64,000 nucleotides of DNA from Corallococcus sp. NCRR (GTDB taxonomy: Bacteria > Myxococcota > Myxococcia > Myxococcales > Myxococcaceae): contig NZ_CP114039.1 of the NCBI RefSeq assembly GCF_026965535.1, positions 9,035,461 through 9,099,460 on the forward strand. The letters are read 5' to 3'. A program made the position numbers and the translations under genes. The notes under the pieces were generated by a model that saw only the letters and a program-made list of their open reading frames with translations, searched no databases and was not told where the DNA came from. Below are positions 53,134 through 62,548 of this stretch, one piece after another (position 1 is the first letter of the stretch; each line of letters starts with the position of its first letter).

Positions 53134-54675
53134 TCAGCCGCGCACGCGGAAGAGGGACAGCGGCTCCTCGCGCCCCTTCACCCGCACGGGGGCCAGCGGC
53201 TCCAGCGCGAAGGCGCCCGCGTCCAGGAGCGCCCGCGTGGCGTCCGTCATGAGCACCTCGCCCGGGCCCGCGACGCCGCACACGCGGGCGGCGATGTTGG
53301 TGGCGTCTCCCACGGTGGCGTACTGGAGGTAGCGCTCCGAGCCGATGTTGCCCGCGGCCACGGGGCCGGAGTTGAGCCCGATGTGCACCTCAATCTCCGG
53401 CACGCCTTCGGCCCGCCAGCGGGCGTTGAGGGCCGCCAGGGCCTGCTGCATCTCCAGGGCCGCGCGCACGGCCCGCTCCGCGTCGTCCGGCCGGGCGAAG
53501 GGGGCGCCCCACACGGCCATCAGCGCGTCGCCGATGTACTTCTCCAGCGTGCCCTCGTGTCGGAAGACGACGTCCGCCATCACCGGGAAGTACGCGTTGA
53601 GCATGTCCACCACCTGCCGGGGCTTGAGGCGCGAGGACATGGCGGTGAAGCCGGTGATGTCGGAGAAGAGGATGGTGACGTTCGCCTCGCGAACCTCCAG
53701 CGGCACGCCCCTGAGCGCCTTCAACTGGCGCACGACGTCCGGCGGGAAGAAGCGCTGGTAGGCGTTGCGCAGCACCGCCTCCTCCTCCAGCCGCCGCGCC
53801 AGGTGCGCGTGGTCCAGGGCGATGGCGGCCTGGTTGGCGAAGGCGGTGAGGAACTCCAGGTCCTCGTCGGTGAAGAGGCCGCCCTGCTTGAGGCTGTCCA
53901 GGTACAGCACGCCCAGCACCGCGTCCCGCGTGCGCAGGGGCACGCACAGCGAGGCGCGGATGGACTGGCGGAAGACGGAGTCCGCGCCCACCAGCCGCGC
54001 GTCGTCCTGCGCGTCGGTGAAGAGGGCCGCCACGCCTCGCGAGTGCACGTAGTCCACGATGTGCTGGCTGTAGAAGCGCTCCGGCAGCGCCCCACCCCGC
54101 GCGCCCCGGGCCACGCGCGGCTCCAGCGCCCCCGTGTCGCGGTCCACCATCAGCACCGCCGCCCGGTCCACCGCCCAGATTTGAAAGACGAGCTGGAGCA
54201 CGCGCTCCAGGAGCCCGTCCACCGGGCCCGGGGAGGACAGGATCTGGCCCACCTTGAGGAGCACCTGGAGCTTGTCGCGGGTGCGGTCCGGCGAGCGCGT
54301 GTCGAGCAGCGCCTCCATGGTGGGGCCGCCAAAGAAGCGCGTCTCCAGGGGCTGCGTGCGCAGGGGGCCCCAGCCGTCCGGCAGCGGCGTGTCCAGGGAC
54401 ACCAGCTGGAACCACACCTCGCCGCAGCGGAAGGACTGGCCGTGGCCCAGCTCCTGGCGCGACACGCGGTGCGGCCCCACGAAGGTGCCGTTCTTGCTGT
54501 CCAGGTCCACGAGCACCACGCGCCCGCCCGCGCGCTCCAACCTCGCGTGGCGCCGCGACAGGCTGGGGTGCGGCACGCGGATGCCGTTCTCCTCGGTGCG
54601 GCCGATGGTGGTGGTGCCCTCCGGCAGCATCACCACCCGTTCATCCACCTGGCCTGGATTGAGGACGACGCGCAT
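53134..54675 (-). CDS. FHA-GAF-class III adenylate/guanylate cyclase
   Basis: A 513-residue signalling protein. The FHA domain (about 20-95) has GRTEENGIRVPHPSLSRRHA and DSKNGTFVG, which bind phosphothreonine. A GAF domain (about 145-300) follows, with SLCVPLRTRDAVLGVLYLD. The C-terminal cyclase catalytic domain (about 325-513) has metal-binding FSDITGF and YIGDALMAVWG, and the Asn/Arg motif GDATNIAAR, so it looks active. It would respond to a phosphorylated partner, plausibly the Ser/Thr kinase fusion encoded immediately upstream (14 nt between them), and to a GAF ligand. Base specificity (cAMP or cGMP) cannot be fixed from sequence. It converges with the Crp regulator gene with 3 nt between stops. 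Confidence 0.9.
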   Translation of the reverse strand: MRVVLNPGQVDERVVMLPEGTTTIGRTEENGIRVPHPSLSRRHARLERAGGRVVLVDLDSKNGTFVGPHRVSRQELGHGQSFRCGEVWFQLVSLDTPLPDGWGPLRTQPLETRFFGGPTMEALLDTRSPDRTRDKLQVLLKVGQILSSPGPVDGLLERVLQLVFQIWAVDRAAVLMVDRDTGALEPRVARGARGGALPERFYSQHIVDYVHSRGVAALFTDAQDDARLVGADSVFRQSIRASLCVPLRTRDAVLGVLYLDSLKQGGLFTDEDLEFLTAFANQAAIALDHAHLARRLEEEAVLRNAYQRFFPPDVVRQLKALRGVPLEVREANVTILFSDITGFTAMSSRLKPRQVVDMLNAYFPVMADVVFRHEGTLEKYIGDALMAVWGAPFARPDDAERAVRAALEMQQALAALNARWRAEGVPEIEVHIGLNSGPVAAGNIGSERYLQYATVGDATNIAARVCGVAGPGEVLMTDATRALLDAGAFALEPLAPVRVKGREEPLSLFRVRG

Positions 54676-54689
54676 GGGCTAGACGGGCA

Positions 54690-56708
54690 TCAGGTGGGCC
54701 CCTTGGCCGTGAAGGCGCCGGGCCGGGGCGGGGCCGAGGGCGCTTCCAGGACGGCGGGGACCACCTGTTCGGAGGTGCGGTCCGTGGATGACGCGGACTG
54801 GCTGCCATGGCGGGCCACCACCTCGCGCACCGCGAGCGGCTGGCCTCCGGGCCCAGGCAGGTGGCGGTCCCCGGCGAGCCGGCAGTCGAAGGCGTCCTGG
54901 AGCCGTGCGGCCAGCGTCTCGCTCACCAGCACCTGGTCGCGCGCGGCCACGGTGGCGAGCCGGGCCGCCGTGTTCACCACGTCCCCCAGCACCGTGTGGT
55001 CCAGGCGCCCGCGTCCGGCCGCGCCCACGTTGCCGGACAGCACCGGCCCGGTGTCCACGCCCATGCACACGCCGTGGGCGTACGGAGACGCGTCACCGCC
55101 GCTCCACGCCAGGCCCTGGAGCCGCTGCTTCACCGCGAGGCACGCGTCCAGCGCGCGCGACACGTGGCCCTCGCCCTGGAAGACGGCCATCACCGCGTCG
55201 CCCAGGAACTTGTCCACCACGCCGCCGCGCGACTCCAGCTCCGGGAGGATGACCTCGAAGTTGGCGTTGAGCCGGCGCAGCGCGGACTCCGGCGGGTGCT
55301 TGCGGGTGACGGCGGTGAAGTCCGCGACGTCCAGGAAGGCCACCGTGGCGTCCACCTGCTCGCCCGCGAGCCCGCCCGGGCCTCGCACCAGCGGCAGCAC
55401 CCGGTCCACGATGCCGCCGTGCACGAACATGCGCAAGAGCGCGTTCTCCTCCGTGGAGCGCACCGCGCGGCGCAGCTCCGCCACATGCCGCACCGTCTTG
55501 GCCAGCGTGGACTCCAGGTCGTCCAGGTCCACCGGCTTCACCAGGAAGTCGAACGCGCCCCGGTTCATCGCCGTGCGCAGGTTGGGCAGGTCGCCGTACG
55601 CGGAGACCATGACGACCTTCACCAGCGGATCCACCTCCCCCACGCGCGACAGGAAGGTGAGCCCGTCCATGCGCGGCATGTTCAGGTCGCACAGCACCGC
55701 GTGCGTGTCCGGGTGCTGGCGCAGGGCCTCCAGCGCCTCTTCGCCATCGCGCGCGAAGACGAAGCGGTAGACGCCGTCGCGCACGTGCCGGCGGAAGCGC
55801 TGGCGCATGAGCAGCTCCACGTCCGGCTCGTCGTCCACCACCAGCACCGTGGCGGCCTGTCCAGCGCGGCCCGCCTCCACCAGCGCGACGAAGGCGGCGG
55901 CCAGCTCGCGCGCGGAGGTGAAGCGCTGCGCGAGCGTGGGGTGCAGGGCGCGCTGGAAGAAGGCGTCACCGGCCGCGCCCAGCTCCGCCACCAGCTGCGA
56001 GACGGGCACCGCGGGCGGGTGGAAGGCGCCGCGCAGGAGCGCGCCCACGGACTCAGGCCCGTAGGGGAACTGGCCGGTGAGGGCGCGGTAGAGCACCACC
56101 GCGAGCGACCAGAGGTCCGCCCTCGCGTCCAGGTCCGGATCCGCGCGCAGCTGCTCCGGGCTCATGTAGCGCAGCGTGCCGGTGAGCCCCTCCGCCTGCG
56201 CGGGGGCGCCGCTGGGGTTGAGCGAGCGCGCGAGCCCGAAGTCGAGCACCTTCACCACCTCCTCCCCGTCCACGTGGGCGAGGAAGAGGTTGGCGGGCTT
56301 CAGGTCGCGGTGGACGAGCCCCGCCGCGTGCGCCGCCGCCAGCGCCCGGGCCACCGGCGTGACGAGCGCGGCCACGCGGGCCGGGGACAGGCGCCCCTGC
56401 TGGGTGAGGCGCGTCTCCAGGTCCTCGCCCTCCAAGAGCTCCATGACGATGTACGGCACGCCGCCGTCCACGCCGGAGTCATGCACCTGCACCACGTGCG
56501 GGTGGCGCAGCCGGGCCACGGCCTGGGCCTCCTGCTCGAAGTGGCGGTGCGCCTCCGGCGTGCGCGCCACGACGTCGGAGGCGATGAGCTTGAGGGCCAC
56601 GTGCCGCTGGAGCTGCAGGTCGACCGCGCGCCAGATGGCGCCCATGCCACCGCCGCCAATCCTGCGCTCCAGCGCGTACCTGCCGCCCAGCGGGCGCCCG
56701 GTGTCCAT
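54690..56708 (-). CDS. Ser/Thr kinase-receiver-cyclase fusion
   Basis: A 672-residue protein combining three signalling modules. The Ser/Thr kinase (about 11-275) has GGGGMGAIW, HRDLKPANLF and DFGLARS, and appears active. The receiver (about 285-405) has the acidic pocket VVDDEPD, the phospho-Asp region CDLNMPRMDG, and KP in FDFLVKPVD. A class III cyclase domain (about 435-620) follows, with FLDVADFTAV, DKFLGDAVMAV and GDVVNTAARLA. The ATG at 56708 opens the kinase; the frame extends to 56975 with low-complexity, non-domain sequence, and an AGGG lies 7 nt upstream of 56708. No transmembrane helix is evident. A kinase-receiver-cyclase order in one chain is uncommon. It lies 14 nt upstream of the FHA cyclase gene, and probably phosphorylates that FHA-bearing partner or its ligand. 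Confidence 0.88.
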   Translation of the reverse strand: MDTGRPLGGRYALERRIGGGGMGAIWRAVDLQLQRHVALKLIASDVVARTPEAHRHFEQEAQAVARLRHPHVVQVHDSGVDGGVPYIVMELLEGEDLETRLTQQGRLSPARVAALVTPVARALAAAHAAGLVHRDLKPANLFLAHVDGEEVVKVLDFGLARSLNPSGAPAQAEGLTGTLRYMSPEQLRADPDLDARADLWSLAVVLYRALTGQFPYGPESVGALLRGAFHPPAVPVSQLVAELGAAGDAFFQRALHPTLAQRFTSARELAAAFVALVEAGRAGQAATVLVVDDEPDVELLMRQRFRRHVRDGVYRFVFARDGEEALEALRQHPDTHAVLCDLNMPRMDGLTFLSRVGEVDPLVKVVMVSAYGDLPNLRTAMNRGAFDFLVKPVDLDDLESTLAKTVRHVAELRRAVRSTEENALLRMFVHGGIVDRVLPLVRGPGGLAGEQVDATVAFLDVADFTAVTRKHPPESALRRLNANFEVILPELESRGGVVDKFLGDAVMAVFQGEGHVSRALDACLAVKQRLQGLAWSGGDASPYAHGVCMGVDTGPVLSGNVGAAGRGRLDHTVLGDVVNTAARLATVAARDQVLVSETLAARLQDAFDCRLAGDRHLPGPGGQPLAVREVVARHGSQSASSTDRTSEQVVPAVLEAPSAPPRPGAFTAKGPT

Positions 56709-56862
56709 CAGCCCTGTGTCTCCGTTCCCGGTCACGGCCTGGGGCGCGTGCCTCGCGAAGCCGGGAATGATGGCACACTTGGCCCCTCCCCTGGCGTGCC
56801 CATTCGGTGCCGTGCCTGGAGCACCGGGGCATGGCTGCACGCCCGGTGTGGGAGGAGGAACG

Positions 56863-57729
56863 TCAGGTGCGGGTGAGCGCCTGGGCGAGCCGGGGGAGGA
56901 TTTCCCCCGCCTTCGCCTCCACGCGCACATCCGCGAGCCCGTCCCCCCGGCTCTCCCCGATGTTGAGGATGCCAATGGGCATGTGGCGCTCCGCCGCGCG
57001 GGTGACGAAGCGGTAGCCGGAGTAGACCGTCAGCGACGAGCCCACCACGAGCAGCGCGTCCCCCTCCTCCACGAGCGCGAACGCGTCCTGCACCAGCGGC
57101 GCCGCGACGTTGTCGCCGAAGAACACCACGTCCGGCTTCAGCGTCCCGCCACAGCGCGTGCACGCGGGGACGCGGAAGCCGTCCACGGCCTCCTGTGACA
57201 GCTCCGCGTCGCCGTCCGGACGCAGCTCCACGACGGTGTGCGCGAAGTCCGGGTTGAGGCCCAGCATCCGCGCCTGGAGCGACGCGCGCGGCTCCTGCGC
57301 GCCACACGCCAGGCAGCGCACCCGCGACAGCGCGCCGTGCAGTTCCAGCACGCGCTCACTGCCCGCCGCGGGGTGCAGGCCGTCCACGTTCTGGGTGATG
57401 AGCCCGGGCACCACGCCCGCCTTCTCCAGCGCGGCCAGCGCGAAGTGCGCGTCGTTGGGCCGGGCGGTGGTGAAGCGCGGCCAGCCCAGCAGGCTGCGCG
57501 CCCAGTAGCGCTGACGCACCTCCGGCCGGTGCAGGAACTCGCGGTGCTGGATGGGGTTGCGCACCTTGTGGCGCGTCTCCGGGCCGCGATAGTCGGGGAT
57601 GCCGGACTCGGTGCTGATTCCGGCTCCGGTGAGCACCACCACGCGGCGTCCGCGCAGCAGCTTGGCCAGGGCGTCCACCCCCGCTTCGGGCGGGAGGGCG
57701 GCGACAGGGGAGTCCGTGAGGAGCGTCAT
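56863..57729 (-). CDS. Sir2-family NAD-dependent protein deacylase
   Basis: A 288-residue sirtuin. The NAD site is [15 protein letters not shown]; the catalytic His is in [12 protein letters not shown]; and the zinc site is CLAC...CTRC (two pairs with a 48-residue insertion). The C-terminal NAD-binding part has [13 protein letters not shown]. The ATG at 57729 is decided by the strong GGAGGGTGGA immediately upstream. Family members remove acetyl or other acyl groups from lysines, using NAD and releasing O-acetyl-ADP-ribose. Deacylase substrate unknown; it is transcribed with the surrounding minus-strand signalling genes but separated from the kinase fusion by 154 nt. Confidence 0.93.
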   Translation of the reverse strand: MTLLTDSPVAALPPEAGVDALAKLLRGRRVVVLTGAGISTESGIPDYRGPETRHKVRNPIQHREFLHRPEVRQRYWARSLLGWPRFTTARPNDAHFALAALEKAGVVPGLITQNVDGLHPAAGSERVLELHGALSRVRCLACGAQEPRASLQARMLGLNPDFAHTVVELRPDGDAELSQEAVDGFRVPACTRCGGTLKPDVVFFGDNVAAPLVQDAFALVEEGDALLVVGSSLTVYSGYRFVTRAAERHMPIGILNIGESRGDGLADVRVEAKAGEILPRLAQALTRT

Positions 57730-57795
57730 TCCACCCTCCGTATAACGTGGCCCGTTCGCGCTCGCTCCCGGGCCCTGGCGCTTCTGGGGAGGCGA

Positions 57796-60700
57796 TTACC
57801 GGACGAGCGCGTCCCGGGCGGGATCCGCGGGTTTGGGGGTGGCCATGGCGGCCTTGAGGTCCCTGCGCGCGGCGGGGGGCAGCCTGGCGATCCATCGGTC
57901 CATCGCCTGGCGCAGCTCCGGCACGGAGGACTCTTCGTCGGGCAGCGCGGCGGCCTCCTGGCGGGCCTCGGCGACGAGTTGCACCGCGCGCGCCGGGTTC
58001 TGCTTCGCGTCCCACAGCGCGCGGCCCAGCATGTAGCGCGCGGCGGGGCGCTCCGCGGGACGGGGCCGGGCGCGCTCCCAACCGGCGACGGCCTTCTCCA
58101 GCGGGGCCAGCGCCTCGCGCGGACGGCCGAGCACCATGTACGTGCGCCCCAGGTCCACCAGCGCCCCCGTCCAACCGCCGTTCACGTCATCCGGCAGGGA
58201 CGTTTGGAGCGCGGCGGCGCGCTGGAAGTACGGCAGGGCCTGGTCCGGCTGGTTGCGGTAGCTGAGCGTCTGGCCCATGCCCCGGAGCACCAGCGCCAGC
58301 GTGGGGTGGTCCGGGCCCAGGCTCTTCTCCACCTGCTCGAGCGCCGTGGCGAAGCGCTGGGTGGCCTCCTCCAGCCGGCCCATGTGCACCAGCAGCGTGC
58401 CGATGTTGTTGACGATGATGGCCACCGTGGAGCTGTCGCGCCCCTCCGTCTTCTCCGCGATGTTCAGCGCGCGTTCATAGAGGGGCAGCGCCTCCTCGCG
58501 CTTGCCCTGGTACTGGAGCGCCAGCGCCAGGCTGTTGAGCGCGTCCGCCACCTGCGGGTGGTCCTGCCCCAGCGAGCGCTCCAGCAGCGCCAGCGCGCCC
58601 CGGGCCAGCCGCTCCGACTGCACGAAGTCGCCCTGCTGCCAGCGCACGCTGGCCTGCTCCAGGCGGATGCGCGCCACGTCCGGGTGCTCGGGCCCCAGCG
58701 CGCCGCGCACGGTGCCCAGGGCGCGCTCGTACAGGCTCAGGGCCTCCTCCGCGCGCCCCTGGGAGCGGCGCACGGTGCCCAGCTCCACGCGCACGTCCGC
58801 GACCTCCAGGGCCTCCGGGCCGAAGCGCTTCTCCAGGAAGGACAGCGCGCGGGTGAGCTGCTCGTGGGCCTCCGGGTAGCGGCCCTGGCGCGACAACAGC
58901 CGGCCCAGGTTCATGGCGAGCGCGCCGGCCAGCTCCCTGCTGCCGCCCAGCCGCTCCACCGCGGCGCTGGCGCGCTCCGCGGCCTGCTGTCCCTGGGCGT
59001 AATGGTCCAGCCGTTCGCCCGTCACGCGCACCGCCAGCGTCCAGGCCCGGGCGGCGGCGTCGTCGTTGCGGCCGGCCTCCGCGGTCCACGCGGCCTGGAG
59101 CACCGTGGCCTCCGCGCCCCGGTAGTCCCCGGCCCCGTCCTTCAGCTCCGCGAGCAGCAGCAGCGCGTCCGCCGCGCCGGCCCAGTCCCCCGCGGCGCGC
59201 GCGGACTGGGCCACCGGCTCCACGCGCGCCACGCCCTGCGAATAGCGGCCGGCGGCGCGCAGCGCCCTCGCGTCCACGAGCGCCTGGAGCAGCGCGACCG
59301 TGCGGTCCCTGGCGGCGGGATCGTCAGGTGAGGAGTGGCCGCGCGACGTCAGCGCCTCCACGTCCGAGCAGCCCGCCAGCGGCGTCAGCCCCTCCACCGC
59401 GCGGGGCGCCCGCTCCACCAGGTCCGGGTCCGCCTGCGTGAACAACTGCGTGAGCGCGGCCACGTCCGCCAGCCGCGCGTCCAGGCAGCGCATGCGCAGC
59501 GCCATCACCGCTTCGCTCTGCTCGTGGCGCACGCGGGTGGCTTCACAGGCCGCCGTGCGCGTCGTCACCCACGCGGCGGTGTACGCGTCCAGCCCCCGGC
59601 GCACGTGCCGGAAGGCGTCGTGCGCGAAGCGGCGCTGGGTGCCGACGAAGGCCGCCTCCACCGCCTGCTGCCGGGGAGCGTCCCACACGCCGTCCATGGC
59701 GCGCGCGGCGCCCTCGCAGCCCGTGGCATCGCGGCGGTTGAGGACGTGCGTGACGCCCACCGCGGACAGCATGAGCAGCGACGCGCCCGCCACGCGCAGC
59801 CGCCGCGTCCGGCGCGCCGCCGGGTCCGACTCCAGCGCGGCGATGAGCGCCTCCATGGAGGCGTGGCGGTCCTCGGGCTTCACCGACAGGCCCTTCACCA
59901 CCACCTTGCGCAGCCACTGGGGCACGCCGGAGTGCCGGGGCACGCTCTTCACGCGCCCCGCGTGCACCGCCTGGGACAGCTCCTCCACCGTGGCGCCCGC
60001 GAAGGGGCGCTCGCCATAGAGGCCTTCGTAGAGCGCGGCGCAGAAGCCGAACTGGTCGCTGCGCGCGTCGGTGCGCTCCTCCGGCGGGAACTGCTCCGGG
60101 GCCATGTACGCGGGCGTGCCGCCCTCCATGGCGCGCGGGTGCGTGTGGGTCCCCGGCATCACCGGCGGGACGGCGGCGCCGAACATGATGCGCGACAGGC
60201 CGAAGTCGGTGACGCGCACGCGGCCGTCCTGGCCCACGAGGATGTTCTCCGGCTTCACGTCGCCGTGCACGACGCCCACCGCGTGCGCGGCGGCGAGCCC
60301 CCGGGCCACGGCGAGGAAGAGCTCCACCACCTGCCGCCACGGGTGCGGACCGTCGTGCTCCCACTTGCGCAGCGTGTGCGCGTCCACCAGCTCCATGGCC
60401 AGGAAGACCTGCCGGCCGAAGGTGCCCACGTCGAAGACGGAGACGACGTGCGGGTGGGAGACGCGGGCCATGGCCTGCGCCTCGCGCAGCACCTGCGTGC
60501 GTCCGGCCTCCGCGCCCAGCCCCAGCGCCTCCACCTGGAGGAGCTTGAGCGCGACGCGGCGGTCCAGCTCCGGATCATAGGCGGCGTACACGACGCTCAT
60601 CCCGCCCACGCCCAGCATCTCCAGGATGAGGTAGCGGCCCACCGCCGTGCCGCGCGCGAGCGGCGGCGTGGGCAACCGCAGGCGCGGCTTCTTTCCACGC

Positions 60701-60927
60701 CACGGGTCCACGGCCAGCGTCGCCAGCTGGCTGTCGAGGACCTCCTCCTCCGGAGCGGCGGGCCCGGAGGCGTCCGCGGGCGGTTGCACCTTCAGCGCCT
60801 CGGACACCATGCGCCGGCAGGAAGGACACGTGTCCAGGTGCTCGTCGACGAGCGCGGCCCTGTCGGGAGGCAGCGTCCCGAGCAGGAGGTCCATGAACGT
60901 GGATTCGTCCAGACAGGCGAGGGGCAT
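57796..60927 (-). CDS. zinc-finger Ser/Thr kinase with TPR C-terminus
   Basis: A 1043-residue membrane-associated kinase. ATG 60927 is chosen; GTG 60936 is possible, and neither has a clear RBS. The N-terminus (1-45) is an anti-sigma-type zinc finger (DEHLDTCPSCRRMV). The kinase domain (about 95-360) has LGVGGMSVVY and DFGLSRI, but the catalytic loop reads HGDVKPENI instead of HRD, a non-RD kinase. A hydrophobic segment (about 370-390, LRVAGASLLMLSAVGVTHVL) may span the membrane. The rest (about 400-1040) is mostly alpha-helical TPR repeats (LGRLLSRQGRYPEAHEQLTR and many like it), a protein-interaction surface. This is a common myxobacterial kinase layout. Substrate unknown. Confidence 0.87.
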   Translation of the reverse strand: MPLACLDESTFMDLLLGTLPPDRAALVDEHLDTCPSCRRMVSEALKVQPPADASGPAAPEEEVLDSQLATLAVDPWRGKKPRLRLPTPPLARGTAVGRYLILEMLGVGGMSVVYAAYDPELDRRVALKLLQVEALGLGAEAGRTQVLREAQAMARVSHPHVVSVFDVGTFGRQVFLAMELVDAHTLRKWEHDGPHPWRQVVELFLAVARGLAAAHAVGVVHGDVKPENILVGQDGRVRVTDFGLSRIMFGAAVPPVMPGTHTHPRAMEGGTPAYMAPEQFPPEERTDARSDQFGFCAALYEGLYGERPFAGATVEELSQAVHAGRVKSVPRHSGVPQWLRKVVVKGLSVKPEDRHASMEALIAALESDPAARRTRRLRVAGASLLMLSAVGVTHVLNRRDATGCEGAARAMDGVWDAPRQQAVEAAFVGTQRRFAHDAFRHVRRGLDAYTAAWVTTRTAACEATRVRHEQSEAVMALRMRCLDARLADVAALTQLFTQADPDLVERAPRAVEGLTPLAGCSDVEALTSRGHSSPDDPAARDRTVALLQALVDARALRAAGRYSQGVARVEPVAQSARAAGDWAGAADALLLLAELKDGAGDYRGAEATVLQAAWTAEAGRNDDAAARAWTLAVRVTGERLDHYAQGQQAAERASAAVERLGGSRELAGALAMNLGRLLSRQGRYPEAHEQLTRALSFLEKRFGPEALEVADVRVELGTVRRSQGRAEEALSLYERALGTVRGALGPEHPDVARIRLEQASVRWQQGDFVQSERLARGALALLERSLGQDHPQVADALNSLALALQYQGKREEALPLYERALNIAEKTEGRDSSTVAIIVNNIGTLLVHMGRLEEATQRFATALEQVEKSLGPDHPTLALVLRGMGQTLSYRNQPDQALPYFQRAAALQTSLPDDVNGGWTGALVDLGRTYMVLGRPREALAPLEKAVAGWERARPRPAERPAARYMLGRALWDAKQNPARAVQLVAEARQEAAALPDEESSVPELRQAMDRWIARLPPAARRDLKAAMATPKPADPARDALVR

Positions 60928-61098
60928 GGGAGGCACGTGGAGGGCGGCAGCACAGCAGGAGTCACGGCGGGCGTCGAGTCACCCCCGGGACGTTTCATGC
61001 GTTGAAGGGTCGCCTGCTCGGCGGGTGGGACGTCGGTTCGCGAACGCCTGCGTTCCAATGTGTTGAGACAGGGGGCGCTTTCTGGGAAATCTCCGAGG

Positions 61099-62547
61099 AT
61101 GTGGCGGTTGCGACGTCTCGGATGGGCCGGGCTGATATCGCTGGCGCTGCACGCCCTCCTCTTCGGGCTGTTGTGGGCGCTGGACCCTCATCCGTCGTCC
61201 ACCGGACGCACGGCCCGGTCGCGTGAGCAGGCCGTCGAGGTGGAGATCATCACCCCCTCGCCCTCCGTCCCCCCGGCGACACCGGCGGTCCAACCGCCTC
61301 CGGCCCAGGAACCCGCCACGCCACCGTCCGGCATCGCGACGCGTGCGCCGCCGAGGAACGCCCCGCCTCCGGCACCGCCCCCCGTGGCGACACGAGAGAC
61401 ACCGAAGTCCGCGCCGCCGCCCGGTGAACCGCGCGCTCCGGCGAAGGACGCGCCGACGGAGCCACCTCCGGAGACCGCGGCGCGCGAACCCTCGGAGCCG
61501 CCGCCTCCCGTCGCGACGCGCGAGCCCGCGCCTCCCGAAGACACGCCGCGCGCCCCGGCGGACGATCTTCCACGCCTGGACATCGCGACCCGCGCGCCCG
61601 CCGCGGACGGGGACCGGCCCACGGTGGATGCGCCACGCGCGCCGACGCCGGGCTCCCTCCCCTCGAACCTGCTCCCCTCTCCCGGCTCGAGCGCGGGGGT
61701 CATCATCACGACGCCGGAGAACTCCCGGGGCGGAGGCCGCACGCTGCGCCCCGGAGACCCGAGCCTGTCCGCCGAATCCCTCGCCGCCCAGGAACACGCG
61801 CGCGTATCGGAGCGCGTGCAGGGCATCGTCGATGAGCGCCGGGCGCGCGACCGCGTGGACACCGGCCGCATCCACCCCTACTTCGGCCAGCTGCGCGCGC
61901 AGTTGGAGAAGCAGATGGACGCCCCGCCCCTGTTCGACATGCCCAGCTTCCCCAAGCAGCTGATGTACTCCTACGCGGAGAAGGCCCGGCGGTTCGGCGC
62001 CAGCGGCTCTCCCGGGAGCATGCCCGGGCCCAGCAAGCCTCCCAAGCCGGGCGAGCTCCTCGCGAAGCGCGCCCGCGACGAACCCGGCTACGACCGCCTG
62101 CGCGCCCTCTCCCAGGCGGGCGAGCAGCTCCAGGACTTCGCCCACGGCGTCAGCACGATGAAGCTCACCGTCACGCTGGAGCTCCTCCAGGGCCCGGACG
62201 GCCTCTTGCGCGAGGTGAAGCTCATCAGCCGCAGCGGCAACCGCGCCTACGACGACTACGTGCTCCAGTCCGTCCCGCCCGCGCTGGGGAAGGCCACCGC
62301 GCCGCCCCCGGACGCCATGGGCGTGCACACGGACGGCATCCGCAGCGTGTGGGCCGTGGAGGGCCGCGTCGTCTATGTGCGCAAGGTCAGCGAGATGAAG
62401 AAGGGCTCGGACAGCGTCTACCTCGCCGGGCTGGTCGCCGCGGGATTCCTCGCCGGCAACTTCGATGAGACCACCGGCGAGGTCTACGTCATCGACGTGC
62501 GCAACCCGCACTTCGAATGCCGCTCGCGCCTGCTGCGCGTCTACTGA
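61099..62547 (+). CDS. TonB-like membrane protein with Pro-rich linker
   Basis: A 482-residue protein with one N-terminal membrane anchor (LGWAGLISLALHALLFGLLW, residues 7-26). A long Pro/Ala/Thr-rich linker (about 40-230) follows, with repeated ATR(A/E)PP and PPPVATRE units suited to crossing the periplasm. The C-terminal domain (about 360-482) resembles TonB/TolA: VTLELLQGPDGLLREVKLIS, then NRAYDDYVLQSV. ATG 61099 is preferred over GTG 61060 because it starts just before the anchor; neither has a strong RBS. TonB-like proteins pass energy from the inner-membrane proton gradient to outer-membrane receptors; no ExbB/ExbD or receptor gene lies in the window. It is divergent from the TPR kinase gene across about 170 nt. 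Confidence 0.72.
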   Translation: MWRLRRLGWAGLISLALHALLFGLLWALDPHPSSTGRTARSREQAVEVEIITPSPSVPPATPAVQPPPAQEPATPPSGIATRAPPRNAPPPAPPPVATRETPKSAPPPGEPRAPAKDAPTEPPPETAAREPSEPPPPVATREPAPPEDTPRAPADDLPRLDIATRAPAADGDRPTVDAPRAPTPGSLPSNLLPSPGSSAGVIITTPENSRGGGRTLRPGDPSLSAESLAAQEHARVSERVQGIVDERRARDRVDTGRIHPYFGQLRAQLEKQMDAPPLFDMPSFPKQLMYSYAEKARRFGASGSPGSMPGPSKPPKPGELLAKRARDEPGYDRLRALSQAGEQLQDFAHGVSTMKLTVTLELLQGPDGLLREVKLISRSGNRAYDDYVLQSVPPALGKATAPPPDAMGVHTDGIRSVWAVEGRVVYVRKVSEMKKGSDSVYLAGLVAAGFLAGNFDETTGEVYVIDVRNPHFECRSRLLRVY

Positions 62548-62548
62548 C

